Shown here: positions 13,509-15,042 of the stretch, one piece after another | Layout of the letters: each line of letters starts with the position of its first letter | How positions within the stretch are numbered: the stretch's first letter is position 1 | Origin: Campylobacteraceae bacterium | GTDB lineage: Bacteria; Campylobacterota; Campylobacteria; Campylobacterales; Sulfurospirillaceae | Direction of reading: 5' to 3' | Assembly (NCBI GenBank): GCA_027040375.1 | Contig: JALUMJ010000019.1 | Location: 1-15,042, forward strand | Length of the DNA: 15,042 nt | Notes under the pieces: generated by a model | Told to the model about the DNA's origin: nothing | Seen by the model: the letters and a program-made list of their open reading frames with translations, nothing else | The model's database searches: none | Translations under genes and position numbers: made by a program

Positions 13509-15042
13509 TAGAAAAGATACTCCATATTTACCCAAAATTTTTGATCAACTATCGGAATAGTAAAATTAATTCCTCTGTATGCTTGACTAGGAGAATTATG
13601 AAAGATATTTTCTCCTTTTATTCCAAAAGATAAATCTTTACTATAGTGATATTTGAGTGCAGAAGTAAATTCGAGACTACTTTTTATGTGCGAATTGTAT
13701 ATAGAAGTGTAAGAGCTTTTATAATTTAAAGCGTTGTAAAAATCAAATTTCCTGTATCTGTTAAAACTTTTAAGAAACATATTAAAAGGAGAAGATGTTA
13801 CGGTACCGTTGTTTGTTTTTCCATAGACAAAACTACTAGAGAATTTATTATCAAGATTAAAATTGTAAGTATAATTTAATTGATAAATTGTTTCAGTATA
13901 TTTAGCAAAAGAATTTACCCATCCATCAGCGGTCGTTTTATCATAATAAATTAAATCTCTAGCACGCATCTGTGCTATTTCAAAGGAAATATCCTGCCAA
14001 CTATCTTTGTACTCTAAAGCAGTGGTATAGATAATCGTTTTCATAGTGTTGAGTTGCGGATTTGCTTTATACGGCATATTATCAGGATCGTATATTTGAT
14101 TAAAGGCAAGAGGTACATATCCATTTGTATAAAATGCCTTGAATTTGTATTTATCACGCTTATAGATAAATCCACCCCTTAGTAAAAGCTCATTTTGTGA
14201 TTTTACATCTTTTTCATATCTAAAAAAATCTCCTTTAATAGAGCCTACTACTTGGAAATTTTGCGTTATATCATACTTATTTTCTCCATACACGCTAGAA
14301 AGAGATAAAACATTAGAACCGCTATTTGTATATTTATAACTAAGGTTATTATCAGAATAATCGCCATCTGCTTCAAATGTTTTATGTTTGTAAAAAGATC
14401 CAAGAAGAAGAGTATTGTTTTGAGTCTTGAACTTTTTATCTATAGTAAATGCGTAATTATTATCAATGATATTAGTTGTATAATGATTAAGAATAGGAGC
14501 ATTTGCAACTTTGATGCCATTTGGATCTATATAAGTTCTATCGTAAGTTGCTTTATCGTAGGAAAGCTGCAACTTCAAATTGTTTTGAAATTTCTTTGTT
14601 ACATGTAAGTAAGCGTGTTTTCCTTTAAGCCCTCCTCCCTCTGGTGTTTTGTGAGTTCCTATACCCATAAAATTATCACTATTTTTTTTGTAAAGATTGA
14701 GTTCAAAACTCCAGCTTTTATAGCCAATATCTCCATAGGCATTATAGCTTTCCCTGTTGCTATTATAACTATAATTGTGATTATTATAATCGTGACTATA
14801 TGGTGTTCTTTTTATATTATTTCCATTTGCAAAAATAAAATAAGAGAGACCATTATCAAGGAGCTTTGCAGTATAAAAACTATTATCTATGCTTCCCAAA
14901 TTATCCACACCCACTCTCAATTTAGAACCATTTTCTCTTGAGGCTTTTTTTGTGTAAAGACGAATAATCACAGCAGCATTTTCACCGCCAAACTCTAGCG
15001 AGGATGTTGATTCATAAACTTCAATATGGTCTATGTAATCAA
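13508..15042 (-). CDS. TonB-dependent outer-membrane receptor (5' end outside window)
   Basis: The frame is open from the right edge, so the gene begins beyond it; about 510 C-terminal residues are visible. A GTG at 14969-14971 is not the start: upstream codons continue a typical plug-domain end, IDHIEVYES followed by LEFGGENAAVIIRLYTKKAS, matching the family pattern of RIEV...YG..A..GVI.I.TKK. The rest is a beta-barrel rich in Tyr, Asn and Ser with alternating strands, ending in FWVNMEYLF with the C-terminal Phe recognised by the outer-membrane insertion machinery. The substrate (siderophore, metal complex, vitamin or another) cannot be inferred. It is the first visible gene of a tightly overlapped operon with the YfiR-like and Cache-GGDEF-EAL genes. 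This suggests that it senses or delivers the ligand of that pathway. Confidence 0.92.
   Translation of the reverse strand, partial: DYIDHIEVYESTSSLEFGGENAAVIIRLYTKKASRENGSKLRVGVDNLGSIDNSFYTAKLLDNGLSYFIFANGNNIKRTPYSHDYNNHNYSYNSNRESYNAYGDIGYKSWSFELNLYKKNSDNFMGIGTHKTPEGGGLKGKHAYLHVTKKFQNNLKLQLSYDKATYDRTYIDPNGIKVANAPILNHYTTNIIDNNYAFTIDKKFKTQNNTLLLGSFYKHKTFEADGDYSDNNLSYKYTNSGSNVLSLSSVYGENKYDITQNFQVVGSIKGDFFRYEKDVKSQNELLLRGGFIYKRDKYKFKAFYTNGYVPLAFNQIYDPDNMPYKANPQLNTMKTIIYTTALEYKDSWQDISFEIAQMRARDLIYYDKTTADGWVNSFAKYTETIYQLNYTYNFNLDNKFSSSFVYGKTNNGTVTSSPFNMFLKSFNRYRKFDFYNALNYKSSYTSIYNSHIKSSLEFTSALKYHYSKDLSFGIKGENIFHNSPSQAYRGINFTIPIVDQKFWVNMEYLF

Noticed and set aside
13509..13535. Upstream ATG for the YfiR-like gene, giving 148 residues
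   Set aside because: It would add nine residues ahead of a well-formed signal peptide and overlap the receptor gene by 28 bases. ATG 13506-13508 makes a neat TAATG junction.
14969..14971. GTG as the start codon of the TonB-dependent receptor
   Set aside because: The frame stays open to the window edge and the residues upstream form a recognisable plug-domain end, so the gene simply begins outside the window.

Overview
The window looks like a chromosomal segment of a Campylobacterota (epsilonproteobacterial) genome, probably a free-living relative of Sulfurimonas or Arcobacter. The evidence is the strongly A+T-rich composition, the gene order hrcA-grpE-dnaK without dnaJ, a short HrcA (262 aa), a flagellar gene standing alone behind a sigma-54 promoter, and the style of the Cache-GGDEF-EAL and TonB-receptor proteins. 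The genus is inference; no rRNA is present to fix it.

Layout. (1) Positions 1-3793, plus strand: the end of an unrecognised gene, then a secretion/pilus assembly ATPase (GspE/PilB/MshE type), its inner-membrane platform protein (GspF/PilC/MshG type) and a DgkA-type kinase, closely packed as an operon that enters from the left. (2) Positions 3790-6637, minus strand: dsbD, a small unknown gene overlapping its end, and flgH, which has its own sigma-54 promoter. flgH and the dgkA-type gene converge and overlap by four bases. (3) Positions 6696-10085, minus strand: the heat-shock operon hrcA-grpE-dnaK. It has a consensus sigma-70 promoter, a CIRCE-like HrcA operator over the start site, a near-perfect HAIR (HspR) operator just upstream and a terminator after dnaK. 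(4) Positions 10181-10587, minus strand: a small XRE-type regulator translationally coupled to a 47-residue basic amphipathic peptide containing an internal repeat. (5) Positions 10782-11156, minus strand: rpsO with promoter, a 12-bp hairpin at the start of the leader, a strong Shine-Dalgarno site and a textbook terminator. (6) Positions 11209-15042, minus strand: a three-gene overlapping operon of a TonB-dependent receptor (5' end outside the window), a small periplasmic protein resembling YfiR, and a membrane Cache-GGDEF-EAL protein. This reads as an outer membrane to periplasm to cyclic-di-GMP signalling relay.

The parts most worth a second look are the receptor/YfiR-like/GGDEF-EAL operon, the stacked HspR and HrcA operators on one promoter, and the XRE plus repeat-peptide pair. 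No tRNA, rRNA, insertion sequence, CRISPR array or phage gene was seen. No gene-free stretch exceeds 300 bases; the two longest (9974-10180 and 10588-10817) hold the regulatory elements listed.
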